A DNA stretch of 64,000 nucleotides from Schaalia sp. HMT-172. Lineage in GTDB: Bacteria; Actinomycetota; Actinomycetes; Actinomycetales; Actinomycetaceae. Positions 1-10,033 of the stretch are shown one piece after another (the stretch's first letter is position 1; the number at the start of each line of letters is the position of its first letter). Made by a program: the position numbers and the translations under genes. The stretch is taken from contig NZ_CP130058.1 of the NCBI RefSeq assembly GCF_030644365.1, forward strand, positions 372,001 to 436,000. Reading direction: 5' to 3'. The notes beneath the pieces were generated by a model. The model saw only the letters and a list, made by a program, of their open reading frames with translations, was not told the origin of the DNA and did no database searches.

Positions 1-1
1 C

Positions 2-295
2 GCGTGGTTTGAGGGTGCCTTCGACTCGCTCGGGCGGTCATGTTTTGGATCGGAAGCAGCGCAGGGTGCACTGTGTCCCACTTTCGACTTTTCGGGTACT
101 GTGACCGATGAACTGGCGGAGGAGAAGGTTTGGTGGGAGCCCAATGGTCTAGACGGTTCGGAAACGTTCTGGATTGAGACTGACGCCGATGTTGTTGCCG
201 TCGAGCTGGCGGGTGCGCTGTGCTTCGACGAGGCGGGCGATGCTCGTGTCGTGTTCAGGGTCGGCGAGGAGTCTCACTACCCTTCGAACCGGTGA
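2..295 (+). CDS. 3' end of an envelope-protein gene, cut by the window edge
   Basis: The frame is open from the first complete codon of the window to a TGA at 293-295, so the true start lies upstream. About 97 residues are visible. The C-terminal stretch LCFDEAGDARVVFRV resembles the end of the next gene's product (VCFDEEGEPHIVVI), so the two are probably tandem paralogues. No signal peptide or catalytic motif can be judged in the fragment. A GTG at 101 also starts this frame, but the open frame and the family-like tail make a longer protein more likely. Function unknown. Confidence 0.6.
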   Translation, partial: AWFEGAFDSLGRSCFGSEAAQGALCPTFDFSGTVTDELAEEKVWWEPNGLDGSETFWIETDADVVAVELAGALCFDEAGDARVVFRVGEESHYPSNR

Positions 296-349
296 GTGGG
301 CGCGTTGTGGCGCCCGTAGTGTTGTCGTAATGAGAGAAGAGGCTATGCC

Positions 350-1324
350 ATGAAGAATCGCGTGCGGACCATCGTCGTCCTCGTGTGTGTTTTTGTTGTG
401 CTGCCGGTGGTGGGTGGCCTCGTGTATTCGTTCAGCGTGAGCGCGGAGGCGGCTGTGCGCTACTACGCCGAGGCGATCGCGCAGGGGCGCTTCGAGGACG
501 CGATGGGCGTGGAGACTGCCGAATTGCTGTCGGAGGTCGGGGAGGTGCCCGATCTGCGCCGTGGCCGCGTGTCGGAGCCCAGTAGCGTGGTGAGCGTTCG
601 GGTGTACGACGAGCGTGATGTACGGGGGCGTCAAGGGGCGAGCATTGATTTGTCCGTCAACGGGCGCACGATCACGCGCGAGATTTACCTGGAGCGTGTG
701 GGTGTGCCCAGGCCGCACGTGGGCATGTGGCGCGTCGTCTCGGGCGCCGCGCACGTGGAGACGGTGCGGGCGTATGGCTACGCTTCCGATGTGAGTGTGG
801 GAGGAGTGTCGTTGGGGGCGCTGGGCGCCTCCGGCGATGGCGGCGCAACCTTCCCGGTTGCCGCCTCGACGGATGGCCTGTGGCACGCGGGTTCTGGCGG
901 CGCGGTCGTCTACGCCTACCCCGGCATCTACGATGTGTCGGTTGCCAAGGTCAGTGAGCATACTCAGGTGGCCGTTGACTCTGTCTCTGGGGCCTCGACT
1001 CTCAGTGTTCTCTCCGAGTCGAGAGAGCATCAGATCGATGTCACGCAGGATGAGAGCACTCGCGCCTGGCATGAGGATCAGCTCGGATCCGTCGCCAGCT
1101 CGTGCGTCCTGGGTGACGTGCCCGAGGGGGCCGTGTGTTCCAACATGTCGGTTGCGGGAGCCGAGCGGGTGGACGTGGAGGCCCCGACGCGCGACTCCGG
1201 TGATCTCCTCGAAGTGGCGGTTGCCGCGTATCGAAACGACGAGGGCATCGACGCTTTCATCGCGCACAGTCGGGTGTGCTTCGACGAAGAAGGCGAACCG
1301 CATATCGTCGTGATCCGTCCCTGA
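350..1324 (+). CDS. membrane-anchored or secreted protein of unknown function
   Basis: The product has 324 residues. A basic start (MKNRVR) is followed by a hydrophobic segment of about 20 residues (positions 7-28), an uncleaved anchor or signal peptide. The first part of the exported region (AAVRYYAEAIAQGRFEDAM) looks like the small-helical start of DUF4878/NTF2-like lipoprotein domains; this is a weak resemblance. Three cysteines lie near the C-terminus. The tail resembles the end of the preceding partial gene. The ATG at 350 follows a purine-rich AGAAGAGG. No enzyme motif was seen and no function is assigned. Confidence 0.7.
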   Translation: MKNRVRTIVVLVCVFVVLPVVGGLVYSFSVSAEAAVRYYAEAIAQGRFEDAMGVETAELLSEVGEVPDLRRGRVSEPSSVVSVRVYDERDVRGRQGASIDLSVNGRTITREIYLERVGVPRPHVGMWRVVSGAAHVETVRAYGYASDVSVGGVSLGALGASGDGGATFPVAASTDGLWHAGSGGAVVYAYPGIYDVSVAKVSEHTQVAVDSVSGASTLSVLSESREHQIDVTQDESTRAWHEDQLGSVASSCVLGDVPEGAVCSNMSVAGAERVDVEAPTRDSGDLLEVAVAAYRNDEGIDAFIAHSRVCFDEEGEPHIVVIRP

Positions 1325-1384
1325 GGGGCTATCGGTTGACGACCTGCGCGGTTGGCAGGTGGCCGGGCGGGCCTCGTCGCCTTC

Positions 1385-1573
1385 TCGGCTCTCGCAGCTC
1401 TCGTGGGGCGGGCCTTCGGGCCTGCCCCACGTCCGTCTGTCAGCCCCCGGTCGTCTGCCCGCCCCGGTCGTCTGCCCGCCCCGGTCGTCTGCCCGCCCCG
1501 GTCGTCTGCCCGCCCCACGTCCGTCTGCCCGCCCCCGGCCGACCGAACGCCGCCCCCGCCGACGCCTGTGTGG
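1385..1573 (+). repeat. intergenic UUCG-hairpin repeat, copy 1, with a 17-bp tandem array
   Basis: This lies in the 484-bp gap after the previous gene. It begins with CTCTCGCAGCTCTCGTGGGG and contains a long hairpin at 1403-1430 whose loop reads C-TTCG-G, the extra-stable UUCG tetraloop form. Four exact 17-bp units (GGTCGTCTGCCCGCCCC) follow at 1449-1516. The end (GAACGCCG, then GCCTGTGTG) matches copy 2 at 3397-3512 in the same orientation. The hairpin could terminate the upstream gene. The rest of the gap (1574-1790) is A/T-richer and probably holds the promoter of the next gene; no clear boxes were seen. Confidence 0.75.
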
Positions 1574-1808
1574 CGACAGAGTGTACTTGATGGCCATCAG
1601 TGATCAATGGGGCTCACTGTGCAAGCTGCTAGTTGCGACCTCTGCCTTCTTGTCACTCGGATGCGTAGCATGTCGGTCCGCATCTTGACAGAATCGGACC
1701 GTCTATTGAATAACCGGCCAAAGCGAGTTAGTCTATACCAAGAGGTCAGTGTCTGAAACGAGTTAGCCATGTGGCTGGCACTGACTATATGTGAAAGGTG
1801 GCTTCAAG

Positions 1809-3140
1809 ATGCCGGGTTGGGCAATTGATAATTGTGACGCGAAAATAGATGCAATCGTTGTGGCGTCGATTGATCGTTATATGGCTGCTCTCGGTTATGA
1901 TAAGCGTGGTGGCTATTATGTGGCGGATATGTCTGATGATGATGGTGATCAGGCATATATCTATGTTGTTCGTCCGAATGGCAAGGGTGAAGGGGGTGGG
2001 GCGGTTGAAACGGTCGGTAATATATATGTGTCATCAGTGGAGCGTCATCGCTATAAGGATGACTTCGCGTATATCCGGACTACTGTTCGTAAGGCCTGTT
2101 CCCCGCTACATGATTCCTTGCCTGCAGTGGGTGATATGGAGAAACTATGTAAGCAAATAGATACGATTCGTGTTACGCTGAATATGTCTTCGTCGGGGCA
2201 GCAGGGGACGATATCTTCTTATGTATCTTCCATTGAGGGATTGGCAAACCTGATTAGAGATGGTCAATATGCGGCTATCACGACTAGTGTTGTATTCCGG
2301 GTTCGCTCTGTCATCTCCTCGATAGGTGCCGTGGTTGCCTCGTTGCAGTCGATTGCACAGTCGGAGAAGGATGTTATCGAGGCATTTCAAAAGAATCTCG
2401 GGCCTGCAATGGATAAGCTAGCGGCTGAGCTGCCGCGCAAAAAGGCTAGTATTACGCTAGCTGGCGTGTTGTCGGTTGTGACCTGGGGAATTGAGGCTGT
2501 AGAGGCGGTTTCCTCGAAAAATGTTGCGGGAGGGTTAAAAGCTGGTGTTACAGCTATTCAAGGAATATATGCCTTTAAATTTCAAGAGAGTAAGGGTAAT
2601 GCTCAAGCGACCGGCCTTGGGCAAGGGCGCGATGCGGGGGCTCGTGCGGTCAACGAATCTATCGTGAGTGGTAAGAAGAGTCTGAATCAGGCTCTCCGCG
2701 ATGCTGAAGATAAGCTTGCAGAGCGTGTCAATGACTTGGGGAAAACAATTAATTCCCAGATGGAGTGCTTTGATATCGAGCCAAGACCCATATTGATGAA
2801 AGCAAATGCGCTCGAAGTCTCTTGTAGCGGGGTTAGATCTGTAGCAGATGACGCGCTCCCGCATCTTGCAGGCAAGCTTCGTGCGGTTGCGGGCGAAATG
2901 TCTGGATTGAATGCTAGTCTCGTTTTCTCGAGGCATCGCAGCATCGGTCGGGCTCCAAATGGAGTTGCGCCCGAGTTTAGTAAGATGGCTACTTTCGTTG
3001 TCGACGCTCTCAAGGCGCTCGCTTATGACCTGGAAACGTTCGGCTACTCCCTCCACGATTACGTGAGTGACCTCGAGCATACTGAGGGGAAGGCTGCCTC
3101 GCGACTGCTTGGAGTTGCTCCAAAATATCCGGGGCTATAG
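1809..3140 (+). CDS. A/T-richer helical protein, possible type VII-type cargo, unknown function
   Basis: The ATG at 1809 has AAAGGTGG seven bases upstream, so it is preferred over the in-frame GTG at 1791. The product has 443 residues. The gene uses many codons rare in its neighbours (aat, gat, tat, ata, cta), pointing to transfer. The protein looks mostly alpha-helical, with a polar N-terminal region of about 100 residues and two weakly hydrophobic stretches (around residues 155-190 and 215-240), followed by charged helices. No signal peptide, WXG motif or toxin domain is clear. The architecture loosely resembles the 492-residue ESX-linked product at 34939. It sits between two copies of the UUCG-hairpin element. 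Confidence 0.75.
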   Translation: MPGWAIDNCDAKIDAIVVASIDRYMAALGYDKRGGYYVADMSDDDGDQAYIYVVRPNGKGEGGGAVETVGNIYVSSVERHRYKDDFAYIRTTVRKACSPLHDSLPAVGDMEKLCKQIDTIRVTLNMSSSGQQGTISSYVSSIEGLANLIRDGQYAAITTSVVFRVRSVISSIGAVVASLQSIAQSEKDVIEAFQKNLGPAMDKLAAELPRKKASITLAGVLSVVTWGIEAVEAVSSKNVAGGLKAGVTAIQGIYAFKFQESKGNAQATGLGQGRDAGARAVNESIVSGKKSLNQALRDAEDKLAERVNDLGKTINSQMECFDIEPRPILMKANALEVSCSGVRSVADDALPHLAGKLRAVAGEMSGLNASLVFSRHRSIGRAPNGVAPEFSKMATFVVDALKALAYDLETFGYSLHDYVSDLEHTEGKAASRLLGVAPKYPGL

Positions 3141-3396
3141 TCTTAGGGCATAGCAGTTTCTGCAGCAGTAGTGCTGTTGGGGCGCTGGTTTTGGGTTGCT
3201 TTCAGATGCTTGGTTTTGAGGATCGTGCACCGATCAAGGTTGGCTAGGGGGTGGGTTCGTCCCTGGCGTGCGTAGCGCGCTCGATCGGGCCTTGTTCTAC
3301 CGTGGTGTGTCCTGATTGTCTACGGATGACTTGTGCTGATGCGCTGCCGGAGCCTGCCTAGGTGGGCGCTCTAGGCTCGATTCTCGCACTCTGACC

Positions 3397-3512
3397 GGCT
3401 CTCGCAGCTCTCGTGGGGTGGGCCTTCGGGCCCGCCCCACGTCCGTCTGTCCGCCCACGTCCGTCTGTCCGCCCCCGGTCGGCCGAACGCCGCGCCCGCC
3501 GGCGCCTGTGTG
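3397..3512 (+). repeat. intergenic UUCG-hairpin repeat, copy 2
   Basis: Same element and orientation as 1385-1573, without the four-unit 17-bp array; instead CGTCCGTCTGTCCGCCCA is roughly doubled. The hairpin at 3413-3440 again has a C-TTCG-G loop. Both copies carry a single T/G wobble in the stem, but at different positions, so pairing is kept although the sequence differs. The remainder of the 585-bp gap (3141-3396 and 3513-3725) has no gene I can support; it probably contains the ppdK promoter near 3620-3700. Confidence 0.7.
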
Positions 3513-3725
3513 ACAGCCTCGCCGATACCCCTGACCAGCCCGCTTGACGCCCACTTCCGCCCGAGGGCACGATACCCGACAAGCAACCACGGCCTCGTCA
3601 ATGTAAGGACAATCATAACGGGGTGTGTCTTGAAGTGACCTTAGTCCCTTGATGCGTGTATCCTTGCCTGTGGTAGCGGCCCGGCGTCGGGCCAATCATC
3701 GCAAAAACGGAAGTTGAGGACCACG

Positions 3726-6443
<2,718 letters not shown>

Positions 6444-6540
6444 TCCGCCAGGCGGGTGGCACCGCTGTGCTGCGTGCCTCCCGCCGAGCGTAACGACGAG
6501 GCCGTGGCCGGGAAACCGGTCGCGGCCTCGCCACGTTGTG

Positions 6541-6666
6541 GAGTGGTTCCCCAACAATGTCGCACGTAATTCCCCTGCGGCTTGTTCAAATATTGAATTG
6601 GCATCGTTGGAATTGCAACGTTTGTGGGCTATCTCGAAAAATGACCGAGTTAAATTACGTGCGAAA
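6541..6666 (+). repeat. multi-hairpin (cloverleaf-like) repeat, copy A
   Basis: A leading block GAGTGGTTCCCCAACAA (6541-6557) precedes a closing stem: CGCACGTAATT at 6561-6571 pairs perfectly with AATTACGTGCG at 6653-6663. Inside are three hairpins: TTCAA/TTGAA (6585-6597, 3-nt loop), CGTTG/CAACG (6605-6620, 6-nt loop) and CTCG/CGAG (6633-6649). No open frame is convincing. The A/T content is higher than the surroundings. It could be a structured RNA, a single-stranded-DNA recombination site or a MITE; the sequence alone does not decide. Confidence 0.7.
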
Positions 6667-6760
6667 TTTGTTTAGGGGCTCTCGATGGCGCGTGTCGGCG
6701 CCGCAGGCCCTCCGGACCGTCGGGTGCGTTCCAATCGGTGGGCGCGCGCCAATCGGCGTG

Positions 6761-6906
6761 TTCTTCCGTTTGAAATACCGGAGTGGTTCCCCAACAATGT
6801 CGCATGCAATTCCCCTGCCCATATTTCAAGTTTTGAAATCGGATCGTTGATATTCTGCGGTTTTTGAGCTCTCTTTGATTGTTGCTCGGGGGAATTGCAT
6901 GCGAAA
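6761..6906 (+). repeat. multi-hairpin repeat, copy B, with compensated stem
   Basis: The lead blocks are TTCTTCCGTTTGAAATACCG (6761-6780) and GAGTGGTTCCCCAACAA (6781-6797). The closing stem is 15 perfect base pairs, 6801-6815 with 6889-6903. Compared with copy A, the arm reads CGCATGCAATT instead of CGCACGTAATT, and the other arm has changed to match (AATTGCATGCG). The first hairpin is now ATTTCAA/TTGAAAT (6823-6839), again with a 3-nt loop and longer pairing. The third hairpin is GAGC/GCTC (6866-6887). The second hairpin is weak in this copy. Confidence 0.7.
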
Positions 6907-6989
6907 TATGTCAGGGTTGAGTGTAGCTGCCGTCTGCGGGAGCCTCGGCCTGGCCCTCCGGACCATTGGGCTCCCTCCACGCCGGTGGG

Positions 6990-7134
6990 TTCTTCCGTTT
7001 GAAATACCGGAGTGGTTCCCCAACAACGTCGCATGCAATTCCCCTGTGGCTTGTTCAAACATTGAATTTACATCGTTGGAATTGCAACGTTTGTGGCCTA
7101 TCTCGAAAAATGACCGAGTTAAATTTCCTGCGAC
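6990..7134 (+). repeat. multi-hairpin repeat, copy C
   Basis: It carries the same two lead blocks as copy B (6990-7009 and 7010-7026). The closing stem is GTCGCA (7028-7033) with TGCGAC (7129-7134), then a mixed region with two mismatches before AATT/AATT. The three inner hairpins are intact: TTCAA/TTGAA (7054-7066), CGTTG/CAACG (7074-7089) and CTCG/CGAG (7102-7118). The 5' arm is like copy B but the inner part is like copy A, so this copy looks chimeric or partly decayed. Confidence 0.65.
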
Positions 7135-7438
7135 TTTTGGAGGGGTGGTTACCGCCGTCGCTCTCTGATCCCTTTATCGGCCGTGGACGCTGAGCTGTCC
7201 CGGGTGTTGCGGAGACTGTCTTAGACCCGATTGGAGGTTTGGGATGTCTGGTCAGTGTCTGGGAGCGAGGTGGCGGTATCGGGCGCTGCGTGCGCCTCGT
7301 TGTGGCTCGATGGAAGATGCATGTTGCCTGATCTGTCGCCCTTTTATGGCACCGCGTCAGCAAGCGACAATCCTGGGCCCTTAGTCCCTCAATGGGGCTA
7401 TGTCCCCGCGCTAGACACCGTCACGGCATGGTCACAAT
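7135..7438. other. gap between the repeat array and the iron-cluster promoter
   Basis: No gene with a credible start and composition was seen on either strand. The stretch loses repeat similarity after about 7150 and returns to normal GC. It probably contains the distal part of the promoter region of the downstream iron cluster. Confidence 0.5.
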
Positions 7439-7452
7439 TTAGGACAACCTAA
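7439..7452 (+). promoter_or_regulatory. DtxR/IdeR-like iron box
   Basis: TTAGGACAACCTAA is a dyad of TTAGG and CCTAA separated by four bases, matching the core of the actinobacterial DtxR/IdeR operator (TTAGG-N4-CCTAA). It lies 95 bp upstream of the FTR1 gene, where a repressor loaded with Fe2+ would be expected to block an iron-uptake operon. The assignment is by resemblance and context; no DtxR gene is in the window. Confidence 0.6.
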
Positions 7453-7547
7453 ACGGACTACTTTTCACCTGGGCCAGATGTGGTTACGCTGATTGGTAGA
7501 CATTCCATCGTGGCGCCCTCGTGCGCCGACTCGTCAGGAGGCAAGCG

Positions 7548-9206
7548 GTGACAGTGCTTCGCGCTCACGCACACAGTATTCGCGCTCACGCACACAGTAT
7601 TGGTCAGCGACTCAGTCGCGTTCTTATCGTCGCCGTGATGGCGGCCCTCGCTCTGGCCGTCGTCGCCGCTCCCTCGCGCGCCGCGGATCAGACGTGGAGC
7701 GATGTTTCGACCACGATCAACGGCCTCATCGACGAAGGCGTCTCCACCTTCAAGGCAGGCGACGCGCAGGGTGGCAAGGACAAGATCAACGACGCCTACT
7801 ACAAGCACTACGAGATCACCGGCATGGAGAAGCAGGTCATGGCTCGCATCTCCGGTGCGCGCGTCTCGCAGGTGGAGATGGAGTTCTCCCTCCTCAAGAA
7901 GGCCATGACCGACGGCGACAGCGCTGGCGTCGACAGCCACGCCACGACCCTCAAGCAGTACATGGTCGAAGACGGCGCCTCCCTGGACGGCGTGGCCCCC
8001 GGTACCGCCGCCCAGGCCTCGTCGGACGATTACAGCCCCGGCGCGTGGGGTGAGGTCGCCAAGACCATCAACGGCATCCTTCAGGACGGCGCCAACGCCT
8101 ACAAGGGCGGCGACGCCAAGGCCGGCAAGGACAAGGTCAACGAGGCCTACTACAAGCACTACGAGATCACCGGCATGGAGAAGCAGGTCATGAGCCGCAT
8201 CTCCGGCTCGCGCGTCTCCCAGGTGGAGATGGAATTCTCCCTCCTCAAGAAGGCCATGACCGACGATGACTCGGTGGCCGTCGACCAGCATCTCGCGACG
8301 CTGACGAACTACATCCGCGAGGACGCCAACACCCTCGACGGCTACACCGGCAAGGCGGCCGACAACGCCACCGATGGCTCGGGCACCTCCCCGTGGATCG
8401 CCCAGTTCTTGCCCTCCCTCCTCGTCATCCTGCGCGAGGGCATGGAGGCGATCCTGGTCGTCGCCGCGGTCCTGGCCTACCTGGCCAAGGCCGGCCACAA
8501 GAAGAAGACCCCGATCGTGTGGGGCGGCGTGGCACTCGCCTTCGCCCTGTCCGTCGGCCTGGCCTTCCTCTTCAGCTATGTCACCTCCCTGGCGGGCGCC
8601 AACCAGGAGCTCCTCGAGGGCTTCGCGGCGCTTTTCGCGGTCGTCATGCTGATCTGGGTCTCCAACTGGATGATTAACAAGTCCTCCAACAAGGCCTGGG
8701 ACGAGTACATCAAGAAGCAGACGGACGCCTCGCTGAGCAGCGGCTCCCTGCTGGGCCTGGCGTTCATCTCCTTCCTCGCGGTCCTGCGCGAGGGTGCGGA
8801 GACGATCCTCTTCTACGTCCCGATCGTCGCCGCTGCGGGCGACAAGGTTCACTACGTGTGGATCGGCCTGGCGGTCGGCCTCGTGGCCCTGGTCATCATC
8901 TACCTGCTCATCCAGTTCGCGGCGGTCCGCATCCCGCTGCGCCCCTTCTTCACCATTACCTCGCTGCTGATGGCCTTCATGGCCTTCACGTTCACGGGTT
9001 CTGGTATCGGGGAGCTTCAGGAGGCGGACGTCGTGTCCCTGACGCCCATCTCCGGCTTCCCCACTATTGACCTCTTGGGGATTTACCCCCGAGTGGAGAA
9101 CCTGGCCGCGCAAGCCATCGTTCTCGCCATCATCGTCGGTCTCTATTTCTTCGGAAAAGCTCGCCTCGCCCGCGAGGCCGCCGCCCAGTCGCGGGCGCAG
9201 GACTGA
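7548..9206 (+). CDS. FTR1-family iron permease with duplicated N-terminal domain
   Basis: High-affinity iron permease in the cytoplasmic membrane. The GTG at 7548 is preferred because AGGAGG sits seven bases upstream; the GTG at 7521 lacks this. The product has 552 residues: a signal peptide ending near SRA-AD, two similar extracytoplasmic repeats of about 100 residues (both contain DAYYKHYEITGMEKQVM or a close variant and VSQVEMEFSLLKKAM), then a seven-helix FTR1 domain. The domain has the two iron-path motifs LREGMEA (about residue 295) and LREGAET (about residue 412). It is the first gene of the iron cluster and lies just after the DtxR-like box. The N-terminal repeats resemble the helical domains of FTR1/EfeU-type fusions. 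Confidence 0.93.
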   Translation: MTVLRAHAHSIRAHAHSIGQRLSRVLIVAVMAALALAVVAAPSRAADQTWSDVSTTINGLIDEGVSTFKAGDAQGGKDKINDAYYKHYEITGMEKQVMARISGARVSQVEMEFSLLKKAMTDGDSAGVDSHATTLKQYMVEDGASLDGVAPGTAAQASSDDYSPGAWGEVAKTINGILQDGANAYKGGDAKAGKDKVNEAYYKHYEITGMEKQVMSRISGSRVSQVEMEFSLLKKAMTDDDSVAVDQHLATLTNYIREDANTLDGYTGKAADNATDGSGTSPWIAQFLPSLLVILREGMEAILVVAAVLAYLAKAGHKKKTPIVWGGVALAFALSVGLAFLFSYVTSLAGANQELLEGFAALFAVVMLIWVSNWMINKSSNKAWDEYIKKQTDASLSSGSLLGLAFISFLAVLREGAETILFYVPIVAAAGDKVHYVWIGLAVGLVALVIIYLLIQFAAVRIPLRPFFTITSLLMAFMAFTFTGSGIGELQEADVVSLTPISGFPTIDLLGIYPRVENLAAQAIVLAIIVGLYFFGKARLAREAAAQSRAQD

Positions 9207-9262
9207 CTCCTCTCGAGCGACACCGACGTTTTATCCAACCAACACGCACAGGAGATCATCAC

Positions 9263-9895
9263 ATGAAGCGTTCTCTGTTCCGCGTCGGCGCGGCCCTGGC
9301 CACGCTGGCCCTCGCAGGCACCCTGGCGGCCTGCTCCAACAACTCCTCCTCGTCCTCCACTGACAAGCCCGCCGCCTCGTCGTCGGCCGCGGCTGACCCT
9401 GCCGCCCCCGCCCCCGGCGAGGACGCTGGCTTCGAAGAGCAGCCCCTCGGCGACGACGTCCACGTCGGCCCCCTCGTGGTGGGCGGCGTCTACTTCCAGC
9501 CCGTCGACATGGAGCCCGAGGTCGGCACCCCGGCCGCCGAGTCCTCGATGCACATCGAGGCTGACGTCTCCGCGGCCGCCGACAACAAGCTCGGTTACGG
9601 CGCGGGCGACTTCGTGCCCGGTCTGACCGTGGACTACTCGATCGCGGACAAGTCCGGTAACGTCGTTCAGCAGGGCACGCTCATGCCGATGAACGCGTCC
9701 GACGGCCCGCACTACGGCCTGAACCTGCCCAAGCTGGATGCGGGCACCTACGACGTGACCTTCACGATCAAGCCTCCCAGCGGCTGGCTGCTGCACACCG
9801 ACAAGACCACGGGCGTCGAGGGCCGCTTCTGGACTGAGCCGCTCGTCGCCGAGTTCCCGGATTGGCAGTGGGATCCCACGGCCGTGTCCTGGTGA
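9263..9895 (+). CDS. P19/Tpd-family iron-binding lipoprotein
   Basis: Extracytoplasmic iron-binding partner of the FTR1 permease. The product has 210 residues with a lipoprotein signal (LAGTLAAC, lipidated Cys near residue 24), a Ser-rich linker, then the P19/Tp34 beta-sandwich. The likely metal ligands are visible: His and Glu in MHIEADV, Met in LMPMN and His in GPHYGLNL, matching the His/Met/Glu set of the family. AGGAGATC lies upstream of the ATG. It is 56 bp after the permease gene, as in Campylobacter cj1658-cj1659. Confidence 0.93.
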   Translation: MKRSLFRVGAALATLALAGTLAACSNNSSSSSTDKPAASSSAAADPAAPAPGEDAGFEEQPLGDDVHVGPLVVGGVYFQPVDMEPEVGTPAAESSMHIEADVSAAADNKLGYGAGDFVPGLTVDYSIADKSGNVVQQGTLMPMNASDGPHYGLNLPKLDAGTYDVTFTIKPPSGWLLHTDKTTGVEGRFWTEPLVAEFPDWQWDPTAVSW

Positions 9896-9913
9896 TCGAC
9901 TCGCACGCTTCGT

Positions 9914-9959
9914 GGGGCCGAGGCAGTGGTTCCTGTGTCGGACCGCTGGCCTCGGCCCC
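9914..9959 (+). terminator. stem-loop after the P19 gene
   Basis: GGGGCCGAGGC (9914-9924) pairs with GCCTCGGCCCC (9949-9959), with extra pairing inside. There is no T-run. It may cause partial termination or protect the abundant ftr1-p19 message from decay, separating it from the downstream membrane genes. Confidence 0.6.
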
Positions 9960-10033
9960 CGCCCCGTGGGGGGACTAGACTTGACACCGGAATCGTGAGA
10001 CTTCGGTGAACCTTTATTTCGGGAGGAAAGCCA

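Noticed and set aside
1449-1516. Possible CRISPR array
   Set aside because: The 17-bp units are directly adjacent with no unique spacers and no cas genes nearby.
149-1597. 482-codon minus-strand open frame at the left end
   Set aside because: Antisense to the gene at 350-1324 and running through the 17-bp repeat array; Arg/His-rich with no domain.
6558-7134. tRNA or integron attC reading of the cloverleaf-like repeats
   Set aside because: No CCA-stem geometry, T-loop or anticodon pattern fits a tRNA, and no GTTRRRY/RYYYAAC core or integrase is present for attC.
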